From positions 992,001 through 1,056,000 of the forward strand of contig NZ_CAJGZH010000002.1 in assembly GCF_904846075.1 (NCBI RefSeq): DNA of 64,000 nucleotides, in the 5' to 3' direction. The translations under genes and the position numbers were made by a program. This stretch comes from Psychrobacter glacincola. Lineage in GTDB: Bacteria; Pseudomonadota; Gammaproteobacteria; Pseudomonadales; Moraxellaceae. Below the pieces are notes generated by a model. That model did not search any database. It saw only the letters and a list, made by a program, of their open reading frames with translations, and was not told the DNA's origin. Below, in pieces: positions 8,241 to 16,998 of the stretch (position 1 is its first letter; each line of letters starts with the position of its first letter).

Positions 8241-9743
8241 TTACTGAACCCTATTGCCTGCCACCGCTTGATCAACTTTGGCAGGTTTTCGGACAAAACG
8301 AATACCCGAATCAAGTGCTTTTGTTTTTAGTAAAGCAAGCGCTTGCTGCTCCCATGTACTTTCACTTCCTGACAAGGTCATATCAGGCTCTACCCCGATT
8401 CCATCGATCTTATTGCCTGACGCTGTCATATAGTTAGCGACGGTGAGTTTGACAGCCTGCTCATCATTCAGTGGGATGACCGACTGTACAGACCCTTTAC
8501 CATAGCTAATTTCACCAACGATTGTGGCACGTTTTTGTGCTTGTAAGCTACTGGCCAGCACCTCTGCCGCTGACGCCGAATAGCGATTTTGCAGCACCAC
8601 CACTGGCAATGATTCAAGTATCGCCAGACCTTGAGTGGATAGCGTACGCGTGTCACTTTGACGACCTTTTACTTGTACCACATCAGTGTCGCTCATAAAC
8701 AAACTGGCCACGCTCACCGCCGACGTTAGCACCCCACCTGGATTATCACGCATATCGAGCAAGATACCTGTAATAGGTGCGTCTAGATCTATCAAGCCTT
8801 CCAAGAGCTTTTCACGGCTATTATTTTGAAAGGCAGGCAACTTAATAACAGCGATACCGTCAATGAGACTTGCCTCGACCGTTTGAGGGTGACTGTTATT
8901 ACGCTGCAAGGTGGTGGTATGTTTGCGGCGACCAGCTTTTGAGGTGACAACATCTACTTGCGTCCCCGCAATCCCTGTCAAAAGCTGCTCAATATCGTTA
9001 CTTTCTTTATCTTCATCAAGCTTGAAATCACCGACTTGATGTAAATAATCGCCAACCGCAATGCCCTTTTTATCTGCAGGCGATGCATCAATAACCTCTG
9101 TAATCACCCAATAGCCATCTGTAGGCTGATAATTGACTTTGATACCCACATCACCCACATCACCTTCGGTAAAGGCACGCAGATTTTCATAAGCCTCAGC
9201 ATCTAAAAATTCAGCATGACTATCTAGCTTAGTCAACATACCACTCAACGCATTATTGAACAGCTCTTCATCGTTGACCGCATCTACATATTCACGGCGT
9301 ACCAAATCTACTACCGCAACAAACGTCTTGAGCGTTTCTGGAGAAATGGCATTCAATGATACTTGCGCAACCTCAGGTGGAATACTGACATCGATCTCGT
9401 TCGTGTCATCGGTCAAGGCACTCTCATCTGCGACACTGTCTATCGAATCGTCAACTTGGTCGGCCGACTCAAGCATATCAGCGACATCTGATAAATTATT
9501 AGCGTCATCTTCTGTGGCTATCTCATCGTTATTTAAGCTAATCAGTTGTAGACTGGCGGTGGGATTATTGATGGTCGCATTAGCTGGTGACCTCGCTGCT
9601 TGTGCGTACATACTAGCAGTGCTGAGCCCAAGCAGACCTATCATCAATGCAGGTTTAAAAATAGTCGGCGCAGTGAATACCTTCATTGCTTGTTTGCCCA
9701 ATCGCTTCGTCACTGGTAAGCGCATAAAATAAATAGAACGCAT
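8241..9743 (-). CDS. ctpA: S41-family C-terminal processing peptidase
   Basis: A periplasmic serine protease of the CtpA/Prc family, 500 residues. An N-terminal hydrophobic signal segment (about 30-50) is followed by an Asp/Glu-rich stretch (about 70-125), a PDZ domain (about 200-275) and the S41 catalytic domain with Ser in NRYSASAAEVLAS and Lys in SYGKGSVQ. The protein degrades or trims cell-wall hydrolases in relatives. The gpmI gene lies immediately upstream on the same strand, as in Pseudomonas where gpmI-envC-ctpA cluster; envC is missing here. The first ATG has no clear ribosome site, and ATGs at codons 7 and 20 are alternatives. Confidence 0.9.
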   Translation of the reverse strand: MRSIYFMRLPVTKRLGKQAMKVFTAPTIFKPALMIGLLGLSTASMYAQAARSPANATINNPTASLQLISLNNDEIATEDDANNLSDVADMLESADQVDDSIDSVADESALTDDTNEIDVSIPPEVAQVSLNAISPETLKTFVAVVDLVRREYVDAVNDEELFNNALSGMLTKLDSHAEFLDAEAYENLRAFTEGDVGDVGIKVNYQPTDGYWVITEVIDASPADKKGIAVGDYLHQVGDFKLDEDKESNDIEQLLTGIAGTQVDVVTSKAGRRKHTTTLQRNNSHPQTVEASLIDGIAVIKLPAFQNNSREKLLEGLIDLDAPITGILLDMRDNPGGVLTSAVSVASLFMSDTDVVQVKGRQSDTRTLSTQGLAILESLPVVVLQNRYSASAAEVLASSLQAQKRATIVGEISYGKGSVQSVIPLNDEQAVKLTVANYMTASGNKIDGIGVEPDMTLSGSESTWEQQALALLKTKALDSGIRFVRKPAKVDQAVAGNRVQ

Positions 9744-10094
9744 AAGAGAACTCGTTTAATAATAGAATTATTTTTATAGATATATGGATAAATATTTATC
9801 TCATAAGATAGCATCAAGAGCCAGTCTAAGACTAGGAGAGTATTGCAAGTAACATTCACGATAACTGATATGATTTCATCAAATGATGAGTAGCGGTGTC
9901 AAGTTTGTTTAGCAGGCGAAATATCATGCTTACCCTTATTTTTCTCACTATCCAAACATTTAAAGATAATAAAGTCAGCCAAATATCTCTTAAAAAACAG
10001 ATCAAAAAAAGGAGAGACAATAAATATCTCTCCTCTTTCTATTACTTCTAACAACGCTAGTAAGTTGTCAATATAATAGTATTAAATGCCTGAC
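9744..10094. other. Intergenic gap between gpmI and ctpA
   Basis: A 350-base gap between two minus-strand genes. It contains the gpmI terminator at 10004-10033 and must contain the ctpA promoter. No ORF or RNA gene is recognisable. Confidence 0.5.
10004..10033 (-). terminator. Terminator of gpmI
   Basis: On the minus strand, GGAGAGA and TCTCTCC form a seven-base stem followed by seven T residues, just downstream of the gpmI stop. Confidence 0.85.
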
Positions 10095-11753
10095 TTACAA
10101 CGCTGGAACCAGTAAGCTTTCGCCCGTCATTTCAGCAGGCTGCTCAATATCCATCAGCGCCAAAATAGTCGGTGCGACATCGCTCAACTTACCACGGCTA
10201 CGTACTTGTAGCTTTTTCTCACCCACGTAAATGAGCGGTACATGTTCAGTGGTATGTTGAGTATGTACTTGACCACTTTCGTAATCTTGCATCTGCTCAC
10301 AGTTGCCATGATCTGCCGTGATAAGCATATCACCGCCAGCAGCGCGTACCGCTGACTCAATACGGCCAACACAGACATCTAGTGCCTCTACTGCTTTTAC
10401 GGCCGCATCAAAAATCCCTGTATGACCTACCATATCACCATTGGCATAGTTGACAATTAACACGTCATATTTGCCTGATTCAATGGCAGCCACTAATTTA
10501 TCGGTCACTTCAGGCGCACTCATCTCTGGTTTCAGATCATAAGTCGCCACATCTGGAGAGGGTACGAGAATACGTGTTTCGCCATCATACTCTTCTTCAC
10601 GACCACCGCTAAAGAAAAACGTCACATGCGCGTATTTTTCAGTTTCAGCGATACGCAGCTGAGTTTTACCATTGTCTTGCAAATACTCGCCAAGTGTATT
10701 GGTCAACGACGTGGGATAATAAGCAACGCTAGTTTTGGGATTGTCTGCTAAAACGTCAGAATATTTGGTCAGCATCACAAATGCGGCAAGTTTTGGCTGC
10801 TTATTGCGGGCAAACCCTGAAAACTCATGATCTGGTAATACAAAGGCTTGCGCCAACTCACGGGCACGGTCAGCACGGAAGTTCATAAAGATAAGCGCGT
10901 CATTGTCATCAACGGTATATGGCACTTCATCACGGCCAATCACTACGGTCGGGTTAATAAATTCATCGGTTTCGCGTGCCTTATAAGCAGCTTGTACTGC
11001 GCCATCTGCACGCGTAGACAGACGATCGGCTTTACCTTCAGTGATAAGCTCATAGGCTTTTTGCACACGATCCCAGCGATTGTCACGATCCATTGCATAA
11101 TAGCGCCCAATGATACTGGCAATCTGTACGCGGCCGCCTTCATAATGAGCATTAAGCTTATTGATATGATCCCGCAGACGATTAATATACTTATCCGCCG
11201 ATTTAGGTGGGGTGTCGCGTCCATCCAAGAAGCAATGAACAAAGACATTTTTGGCGCCGTGCACTAACGCCGAGTGGCACATTGCTTCGATGTGATCTTG
11301 ATGCGAATGTACACCACCATCTGACAGTAAACCCATGATATGGACGTTACCACCCAACTCGTTCGCGGCTTTAACCGCCTTGACTAAGGCTTCGTTTTTA
11401 TAAAACTCACGATTGGCCACTTCACTTGAGATACGAGTCGAATCTTGATACAGAACGCGACCCGCACCTAAGTTCATGTGCCCAACTTCTGAATTGCCAA
11501 ACTGCCCATCTGGCAAACCAACATCTTCTCCAGAAGCAGATATCAATCCATGCGGATATTGCTGATAAATCCTATCCAAATTTGGCATACTGGCGGCAGC
11601 AATCGCATTATCCTTATCGTCTTCACGATGCCCAAAACCATCTAATATCATTAAGACATGCGGCACTTTTTTATTTTGATCGCCATCCTGCTTACTATTG
11701 AGCTGAGCCTGATTATCATCGATAAATGCTGATTGTTGCTGGGTATTGGTCAT
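10095..11753 (-). CDS. gpmI: 2,3-bisphosphoglycerate-independent phosphoglycerate mutase
   Basis: Manganese-dependent glycolytic enzyme of the alkaline phosphatase superfamily that interconverts 3- and 2-phosphoglycerate. The 552-residue protein has the metal-binding start [13 protein letters not shown], the catalytic Ser in [24 protein letters not shown], and the C-terminal metal ligands in ADHGNCEQM. About 30 extra polar residues (Gln/Asp/Asn-rich) precede the usual N-terminus. The start ATG has a GAGGAG site, so this extension is probably real. It has its own terminator and lies upstream of ctpA. Confidence 0.96.
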   Translation of the reverse strand: MTNTQQQSAFIDDNQAQLNSKQDGDQNKKVPHVLMILDGFGHREDDKDNAIAAASMPNLDRIYQQYPHGLISASGEDVGLPDGQFGNSEVGHMNLGAGRVLYQDSTRISSEVANREFYKNEALVKAVKAANELGGNVHIMGLLSDGGVHSHQDHIEAMCHSALVHGAKNVFVHCFLDGRDTPPKSADKYINRLRDHINKLNAHYEGGRVQIASIIGRYYAMDRDNRWDRVQKAYELITEGKADRLSTRADGAVQAAYKARETDEFINPTVVIGRDEVPYTVDDNDALIFMNFRADRARELAQAFVLPDHEFSGFARNKQPKLAAFVMLTKYSDVLADNPKTSVAYYPTSLTNTLGEYLQDNGKTQLRIAETEKYAHVTFFFSGGREEEYDGETRILVPSPDVATYDLKPEMSAPEVTDKLVAAIESGKYDVLIVNYANGDMVGHTGIFDAAVKAVEALDVCVGRIESAVRAAGGDMLITADHGNCEQMQDYESGQVHTQHTTEHVPLIYVGEKKLQVRSRGKLSDVAPTILALMDIEQPAEMTGESLLVPAL

Positions 11754-11982
11754 GGATTACCGCTCCTCAAGTGAATGAACGCCTATAATGCTATATTAGG
11801 ATGTTTAAAGCCCTCTATATTAACACACATCTTAAAATAGCTGAAAAATCGTCATTTTACGCCCACTCTTAAGCGTTTAAAGCATACTTATTTAAAGCAC
11901 ATCTATACAGTAGAAAAGGCAGTTAAAACTTAATAGCAATAATGCCACTCTCTAAATCTACGTATCAATCTGTAAATCATAC

Positions 11983-12011
11983 TTGCAATCATTCAAACCA
12001 TTCGTTAAGAT
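11983..12011 (+). promoter_or_regulatory. Sigma-70 promoter of 6S RNA
   Basis: TTGCAA and TAAGAT are separated by 17 bases, placing the start of transcription at about 12018, exactly where the 6S RNA closing stem begins. Confidence 0.65.
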
Positions 12012-12017
12012 AATTAT

Positions 12018-12208
12018 ATTCTGAAGTGTTGGCTAGTAGATGTTTATTCCCTGAGCCGATAATGCTTTACCAGGATGTGGTACCTATTGCTTCATTGTGT
12101 ATGCCTGCACCGCTTGCGGTGTATCAGGAAACCTGCAGAGGCAGTGACGCATCCGCCCTGAACTTCACGGTTCATGGGTCACCATCTTACAGCGGCACTT
12201 CGGTTGTT
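12018..12208 (+). ncRNA. ssrS: 6S RNA
   Basis: 6S RNA binds sigma-70 RNA polymerase holoenzyme and represses transcription in stationary phase. The sequence has the hallmark 5' segment CCCTGAGCCGATAATGC and the 3' segment GAACTTCACGGTTCATGGGT followed by TACAGCGGCA, both closely matching E. coli 6S. The termini pair (CTGAAGTG with CACTTCGG) as in the closing stem of the family, leaving the large central bubble. Length (about 190 bases) is typical. A promoter fits just upstream. Unlike E. coli, no ygfA gene follows; fxsA is convergent. Short ORFs crossing this region are not real. Confidence 0.93.
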
Positions 12209-12280
12209 CTATTCGGTTAATTATTATTTTATTTATATTCGTTAGGTTTACTTATAATCTACCACTTAGTAATAACCATT

Positions 12281-12317
12281 AAAAAGCCCCTTTTATCATT
12301 GATAAAAGGGGCTTTTT
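12281..12317. terminator. Bidirectional terminator between 6S RNA and fxsA
   Basis: A perfect hairpin, GCCCCTTTTATC/GATAAAAGGGGC, has A-run before and T-run after. It lies 21 bases past the fxsA stop on the minus strand and about 70 bases past the 6S RNA on the plus strand. Confidence 0.9.
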
Positions 12318-12339
12318 CTATGCTTGCCGATTAATTCTA

Positions 12340-12960
12340 CTATTCATCATTGGCAGATTTGGTGATTTTTTTCACATCCTTGGGAATGGTTTTTGCTGTC
12401 CCATCAATCGTTGTATGCTGTTTAAACCCATCACCAAACGGGTTTTGTTGTTGACCAAATGGGTTCTGATTATTCATACCACCTGCGCCGCCGAATGGGT
12501 TTTGACCGCCCATGCCACCAAACGGATTTTGTCCGCCGCCCATCTGTCCACCCATTTGCTTGGCCATCATTTCCATCATTTTTTGCTGATTATTCATGAC
12601 ATAATTATTAGCAAAGTCTTTGAGCTTCTTTTGCACGGGTGGCAATATCACCAATAATGCGAGCAAATCGCTCAGCACACCTGGAATGAGTAGCAGAATA
12701 CCAGCCGCTGCCATGGCCACACTTTTCATCATGGTTGATTCTTGCGGACGCATCGATGGGTTCATCATGCCACCTGCTTTCATTTGCTGCGCCATTGGAT
12801 TGAGGGCAGCCATCCCTTTACGCAAGAGGGAGATACCGATGACTGCGGCGATAATAAACCACATAAATACCCACCAACCACTCATAAACTGAGCAAGCAA
12901 ATACCAAAGTAGCATTTCGATAATAAACCAAACAATGGCAATACCAACTATCTGACCCAT
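12340..12960 (-). CDS. fxsA: FxsA-family inner-membrane protein with NPFG repeats
   Basis: FxsA is an inner-membrane protein whose overproduction counters phage T7 exclusion by the F plasmid; its normal role is unknown. The 206-residue protein has hydrophobic segments at about 5-25, 28-47 and 80-108, with the family segment VIGISLLRKG after the second and LIPGVLSDLLALLVILPPV in the third. The cytoplasmic C-terminus is Met/Gly/Gln-rich with four NPFG tetrapeptides between about residues 143 and 178, which is an odd expansion. An AGGACG site precedes the ATG. Confidence 0.88.
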   Translation of the reverse strand: MGQIVGIAIVWFIIEMLLWYLLAQFMSGWWVFMWFIIAAVIGISLLRKGMAALNPMAQQMKAGGMMNPSMRPQESTMMKSVAMAAAGILLLIPGVLSDLLALLVILPPVQKKLKDFANNYVMNNQQKMMEMMAKQMGGQMGGGQNPFGGMGGQNPFGGAGGMNNQNPFGQQQNPFGDGFKQHTTIDGTAKTIPKDVKKITKSANDE

Positions 12961-13219
12961 AAAGTGTCGTCCTATAAGATAAAATCTAAAAAATTAAGCG
13001 CCATGAAAATTAAAATGGCTAACATATGATGTATATGGGGATTGATTGCTATACTATCAAACTTAAGGCTGATTTTTAAGCCATATAGTCGGTACAATAT
13101 AATTTGGATACAAGGAAGATGAGTAAAAGTACTACGAGTAATAGGCTGAGCGAGTCTGACACCGTATCTGATTTATATAGGATTGAATATAAAATAAAAT
13201 GTAAGCAAGATGGGATATT

Positions 13220-13804
13220 ATGGCAATTATTATCGGGATTGATCCTGGTTCGCGCATGACCGGTTATGGCATCGTGCAACAAACAGGCGACAAACTCACC
13301 TATATCGATGCAGGTACCATACGTACCGACACCAAAGAGATGCCTGAACGTCTAAAGCGGATTTTTAATGGCTTAACGCGCATCACACAGCATCATTTGA
13401 AATATGCAGATGAGCCTATTTATACGGCTATCGAGCAAGTGTTTATGGCAGAAAACCCTGACTCAGCGTTGAAACTTGGGCAAGCGCGAGGTGCTGCTAT
13501 TGCCGCCATGGTTGCTCTAGACTTAGAAGTATCAGAATATACCGCTCGCCAGATTAAGCAAGCCGTTTGCGGTTATGGCGCAGCGGCCAAAGAGCAAGTG
13601 CAAGAGATGGTCTGCCGCATACTATATTTGGATGTCGTGCCACAGCAAGATGCCGCCGATGGTCTTGCCTGCGCCATCTGTCATGCGCATTCAAGCCATT
13701 CCATGAATAAATTAATATTAAACAGCGCCATGCGTGGGCGCGGTGCGTCTAAGAAAAAAGGCCGCTGGCGTTTGACAGAAGAAGATTTAGGCAATTTGCG
13801 TTAA
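13220..13804 (+). CDS. ruvC: Crossover junction endodeoxyribonuclease RuvC
   Basis: Resolves Holliday junctions with RuvAB during recombinational repair. The 194-residue protein has the RNase H-like fold with catalytic acids in [14 protein letters not shown], in [13 protein letters not shown], and in [16 protein letters not shown], plus the family segment KEQVQEMV. A Lys/Arg-rich tail follows. ruvA and ruvB are not adjacent. A GGGAT site precedes the ATG. Confidence 0.96.
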   Translation: MAIIIGIDPGSRMTGYGIVQQTGDKLTYIDAGTIRTDTKEMPERLKRIFNGLTRITQHHLKYADEPIYTAIEQVFMAENPDSALKLGQARGAAIAAMVALDLEVSEYTARQIKQAVCGYGAAAKEQVQEMVCRILYLDVVPQQDAADGLACAICHAHSSHSMNKLILNSAMRGRGASKKKGRWRLTEEDLGNLR

Positions 13805-13825
13805 GAACGCTTATAAAACAAGCAT

Positions 13826-13858
13826 AAAAAAACACGCGTCTAAATGCCGCGTGTTTTT
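13826..13858. terminator. Terminator after ruvC
   Basis: The stem CACGCG/CGCGTG is extended by an A-run on the left and a T-run on the right and follows the ruvC stop by about 20 bases. It can also act on the minus strand for the lipoprotein gene. Confidence 0.8.
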
Positions 13859-13934
13859 CGAACTGTCTAAGCTATTTACACTATAGTTTTACTGTAAAAT
13901 CGCTTTACTATAAAAATGCAACTGCTTAAATCGA

Positions 13935-14915
13935 CTACTCTGCGACGGCACTTTCAATCACTGCATCCAACACATAAGCATATTCTTCGCCTTCTATACT
14001 ATTGCTATCGTCACTGTCTAATGGGTAACGCTGTAAACGTAATACTTCATCGTGCATGCCATCATGCTGATAGCCATCGATTTCACCCGTAAAGACTGCC
14101 CACTTGCCTTCGCTCATTTTAATACCTTGGTCATCATAGGTAATGGGTTTCACTTGTAGACACATCTCTAAGCCATTATCGGTGCAAGGTATCATTTTCG
14201 AGCTTACTGCCCAGAATACGGTCTCACCTTTACTATTATACTTGGCTTGTGAGGTAAGCCTGCCTTCCCAAATCAACGTTGCTCCATCACTGGTGACTTG
14301 GGTTAATATTGGCTTATCACTCTTGAGACTATCATCCTGAGAGTTGTTGTCTTTAGCGTCGCCATCTTTGGCACTGTTAGCTCTCACTAATGTTAACTGG
14401 CTTTCACCTTGCATCAGCTGACTTAAACTATTTTCAGCCTTATCAAGCTCGCCACAAGACATTTTCGTACTCATACCCTCTTCAACAGTCAAAGTATGAC
14501 CTTGCAATTGGTAACCGGCGCTCATGGTATTACAACCAACGCTATAACTTAACGTATTCTCACCTTGGTATTGATTAAAAGACAAACGCACTTGGTCTTT
14601 AATATCCGTCAGCATGTTTAATGGCTGTGCGCCTTTGTCCATTACAGACATCAATGTCCAACGATAACGTGAAAGATTGGAAATCATTTTCTCTTCATCG
14701 CTCATCTTATCCATCTGAGTATCATCCGTTACTGCATCAGCATTCATATCTATGCCATCATCATTTATTGCATCAGCGCTTGTCTGATTACCTTCTTGTA
14801 CGTCACTTTCATTGGGTAAAGAAGCATCTTGGCAAGCACTTAATGCCAAGCTTAGTGCCAACAAACTTGGTAGTAAAGTGAATCGAATTGGCCGTTTTTT
14901 AACAGATGAGGTCAT
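13935..14915 (-). CDS. META and DUF4377 domain lipoprotein
   Basis: A 326-residue predicted lipoprotein. The signal peptide ends in a lipobox SLALSAC (Cys at about residue 28), followed by an acidic linker. Residues about 80-165 form a META/HslJ-like domain (RYRWTLMSV, SVGCNTMSAGY, MSTKMSCG). Residues about 230-320 match the DUF4377 pattern (CLQVKPITY, WAVFTGEIDGY, EYAYVLDAV). HslJ is a heat-inducible outer-membrane protein linked to novobiocin resistance; no defined function is known for the fused form. The protein is strikingly Asp-rich. It is a single-gene unit between ruvC and a GST gene. Confidence 0.8.
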   Translation of the reverse strand: MTSSVKKRPIRFTLLPSLLALSLALSACQDASLPNESDVQEGNQTSADAINDDGIDMNADAVTDDTQMDKMSDEEKMISNLSRYRWTLMSVMDKGAQPLNMLTDIKDQVRLSFNQYQGENTLSYSVGCNTMSAGYQLQGHTLTVEEGMSTKMSCGELDKAENSLSQLMQGESQLTLVRANSAKDGDAKDNNSQDDSLKSDKPILTQVTSDGATLIWEGRLTSQAKYNSKGETVFWAVSSKMIPCTDNGLEMCLQVKPITYDDQGIKMSEGKWAVFTGEIDGYQHDGMHDEVLRLQRYPLDSDDSNSIEGEEYAYVLDAVIESAVAE

Positions 14916-15222
14916 AGCAGTTATACCTTGTGGTTATCCCTTTTTTAAGTCAAAGTATTTAAAAAATCAGGTTAAATATTTAACAATAAGGGGCTGATGA
15001 TATCCACTTAATTAAAGCGTCACAATTCACCACTATAGCGCCGTTGATTACTATGGTTGTAACAAAGTGTTTATTTTTATGAATTCATCGTAACTGCTAT
15101 TTTAATATTTAAAAGTACCATAAAAAATCAATGGTCTCAGATAATTGAAAATTTCATCAATTATTCAAGACCATCAGTGATGTCGCATTTTTAATTTTTC
15201 GCGCTAGTCTTACTCGCTAGTC
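14916..15222. other. Intergenic gap between GST gene and META lipoprotein
   Basis: A 307-base gap between two minus-strand genes. It contains the terminator hairpin at 15122-15174 and, just after the GST stop, two tandem copies of CTAGTCTTACTCG (about 15205-15230). No gene is visible. Confidence 0.5.
15122..15174 (-). terminator. Terminator of the GST gene
   Basis: On the minus strand, ATGGTCT with TCAATTAT-type arms forms a long hairpin (outer stem ATGGTCT/AGACCAT, inner stem ATAATTGA/TCAATTAT) followed by T6. Confidence 0.75.
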
Positions 15223-15885
15223 TTACTCGTTTGTATGAGCAATTTTGGCTTTTGCCATATTTTTAATACTGAAACGCTCATTCATCATTTGATAAAAACG
15301 CGCAAGATTTTCGCCCTGCTCATTCGGATTTACGTTAAGGACTTTACCAAAATCTAAACCGAGATATAGGACGATATCAGCAAAGCTTAATTGATCCCCG
15401 ACCAAATACTCACGACCTTCTAAAATATTTTCAAAATAAGCAAGGGCTTTAACAGCCCGTGCAACAGATGGCGCGACAAACTCTGGGACTTGCTCAACGC
15501 GTTGGGCTTTGGACGGATGACTGTGCTGAAAAGCCAGCATAAAGTTATATAATACCTCAAACTCAGCAATGCGGCGCATAGCGCACACTTGCGCACGTTG
15601 TATCACATCATTGCCCATCACCGAGCGCTCACCATAGACACGGTCGAGATACTCACATACAGCCTGTGAATCATTGAGTACAGTGCCATCACCTAGTGTT
15701 AGAACTGGCACGGTCTGCATTGGATTTATTTTGGTGAACTTGTCTGACATTTGCTCATTGGCAGCAAAATCAATATCAATCACGTCCACATCATCCATAT
15801 CATCGACATCGATACCTTTTGATGCTAACAAAATAAGGGCTTTACGTGGATTGGGTGCAGTACGGGTGACGTATAGTTTTTTCAT
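15223..15885 (-). CDS. Glutathione S-transferase family protein
   Basis: A 220-residue cytosolic GST-fold protein. The thioredoxin-like N-terminal domain contains NPMQTVPVLTLGDG with the cis-Pro, then the glutathione-contacting segment NDSQAVCEYLD. The helical C-terminal domain contains the N-capping box LSFADIVLYLGLDFG. The substrate is unknown. A likely promoter lies at 15993-16021. The gene is followed by a 13-base tandem duplication at its stop codon. Confidence 0.85.
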   Translation of the reverse strand: MKKLYVTRTAPNPRKALILLASKGIDVDDMDDVDVIDIDFAANEQMSDKFTKINPMQTVPVLTLGDGTVLNDSQAVCEYLDRVYGERSVMGNDVIQRAQVCAMRRIAEFEVLYNFMLAFQHSHPSKAQRVEQVPEFVAPSVARAVKALAYFENILEGREYLVGDQLSFADIVLYLGLDFGKVLNVNPNEQGENLARFYQMMNERFSIKNMAKAKIAHTNE

Positions 15886-15992
15886 GGCAAACTCCTTGTA
15901 AGATTGGGTAAAAGCGAGGCAACGCTATCTAGTTTTATTATGGTTATTACGCTGTTGATGATAAATGAAGACTGACCATCCTTTATACAACA

Positions 15993-16021
15993 GTTATATC
16001 CTACTCTGCTCATCATAGCAA
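15993..16021 (-). promoter_or_regulatory. Probable promoter of the GST gene
   Basis: On the minus strand TTGCTA and TATAAC are separated by 17 bases, about 110 bases upstream of the GST start. Confidence 0.45.
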
Positions 16022-16061
16022 AGCCTTATTAGGCTTGCTTTTTTGATCAGAGACTAAACAA

Positions 16062-16096
16062 CAAAAAGCCCCACAACGTTACGTCATGAGGCTTCA
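16062..16096 (-). terminator. Probable terminator of the peroxiredoxin gene
   Basis: AAGCCCCA and TGAGGCTT pair with one mismatch, and on the minus strand the stem is followed by T5, 25 bases past the peroxiredoxin stop. Confidence 0.6.
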
Positions 16097-16119
16097 TTGC
16101 ATTCATCCAATCATGCTAC

Positions 16120-16758
16120 TTATTTATTGGGTGCAGGCGTGGTACGTAAATAAGGCTTAATTTCTGTATAACCTTTAGGGTATTTGGCCGCAATATCTTC
16201 GTTTTTAACACTTGGTGGAATGATGACATCATCACCGTCTTTCCAGTCAACTGGCGTCGCAATATTATATTCATCAGACAGTTGCAGAGCATCAATGACA
16301 CGGATAATCTCGTCAAAATTACGACCACAGCTCGCAGGATAAGTCAGCGTTAAGCGGATTTTTTTATTTGGATCAATAATGAAGACACTGCGTACCGTAT
16401 GCGTGCTATCTGCATTTGGATGCATCATGTCATATAGCTCAGCGACTTCTTTGTTCGGATCAGCAATGATTGGAAAATTTAGCTCAGTACCTTGAGTCTC
16501 ACCAATGTCTTTTGCCCACGCATGATGGTCATCGATACCATCAACAGAGATACAGATTGGCTTGACACCACGCTTTTGAAATTCGCCATTCAGTGCCGCA
16601 GCACGGCCAAGCTCAGTCGTACATACTGGCGTAAAATCAGCTGGATGGGAGAAAAAAACGACCCAATTATCGCCTGCCCACTCGTGAAAGTTGATGTCAC
16701 CTTCCGTGGTTGCAGCGTCAAAATTCGGTGCGATATCGCCTAAACGTAAATGTGCCAT
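16120..16758 (-). CDS. 1-Cys peroxiredoxin (Prx6 type)
   Basis: Cytosolic thiol peroxidase that reduces hydrogen peroxide and alkyl hydroperoxides. The 212-residue protein has the peroxidatic Cys in HPADFTPVCTTELGR, the family segments SVDGIDDHHAWAKDI and FIIDPNKKIRLTLTYPASCGRN, and the extended Prx6-type C-terminal domain. The start chosen (MAHLRLGD) has an AAGGAA site; an in-frame start 11 codons upstream does not. Upstream are two direct copies of TATTATCAACGT 18 bases apart, which could be an operator. Confidence 0.93.
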   Translation of the reverse strand: MAHLRLGDIAPNFDAATTEGDINFHEWAGDNWVVFFSHPADFTPVCTTELGRAAALNGEFQKRGVKPICISVDGIDDHHAWAKDIGETQGTELNFPIIADPNKEVAELYDMMHPNADSTHTVRSVFIIDPNKKIRLTLTYPASCGRNFDEIIRVIDALQLSDEYNIATPVDWKDGDDVIIPPSVKNEDIAAKYPKGYTEIKPYLRTTPAPNK

Positions 16759-16998
16759 GCTTAATTCCTTAGCTATGTTAGTGATGAGCACTAATATCCA
16801 AAGATATTCACGCGCTCTATTATTATCAACGTACTTCTTATTATCAACGTGCCCTGTCAGATATTACACAATAACTCAAAGCACGTCAGCAAAAATTCTA
16901 TTTTATCTTAGCAAACTGGTTATGACTGTCTTATGAAGGATTGTAATGCGGTTATTCTGTTTATTACTAGGTAACTTAGCATAGACTTAACGAATGAA

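Noticed and set aside
10848..11267. Long ORFs opposite gpmI (139 and 101 codons)
   Set aside because: They are antisense or shifted shadows of a well-conserved enzyme gene and lack ribosome sites.
12026..12220. A 64-codon plus-strand ORF
   Set aside because: It lies wholly inside the 6S RNA, whose conserved sequence and pairing explain the region.
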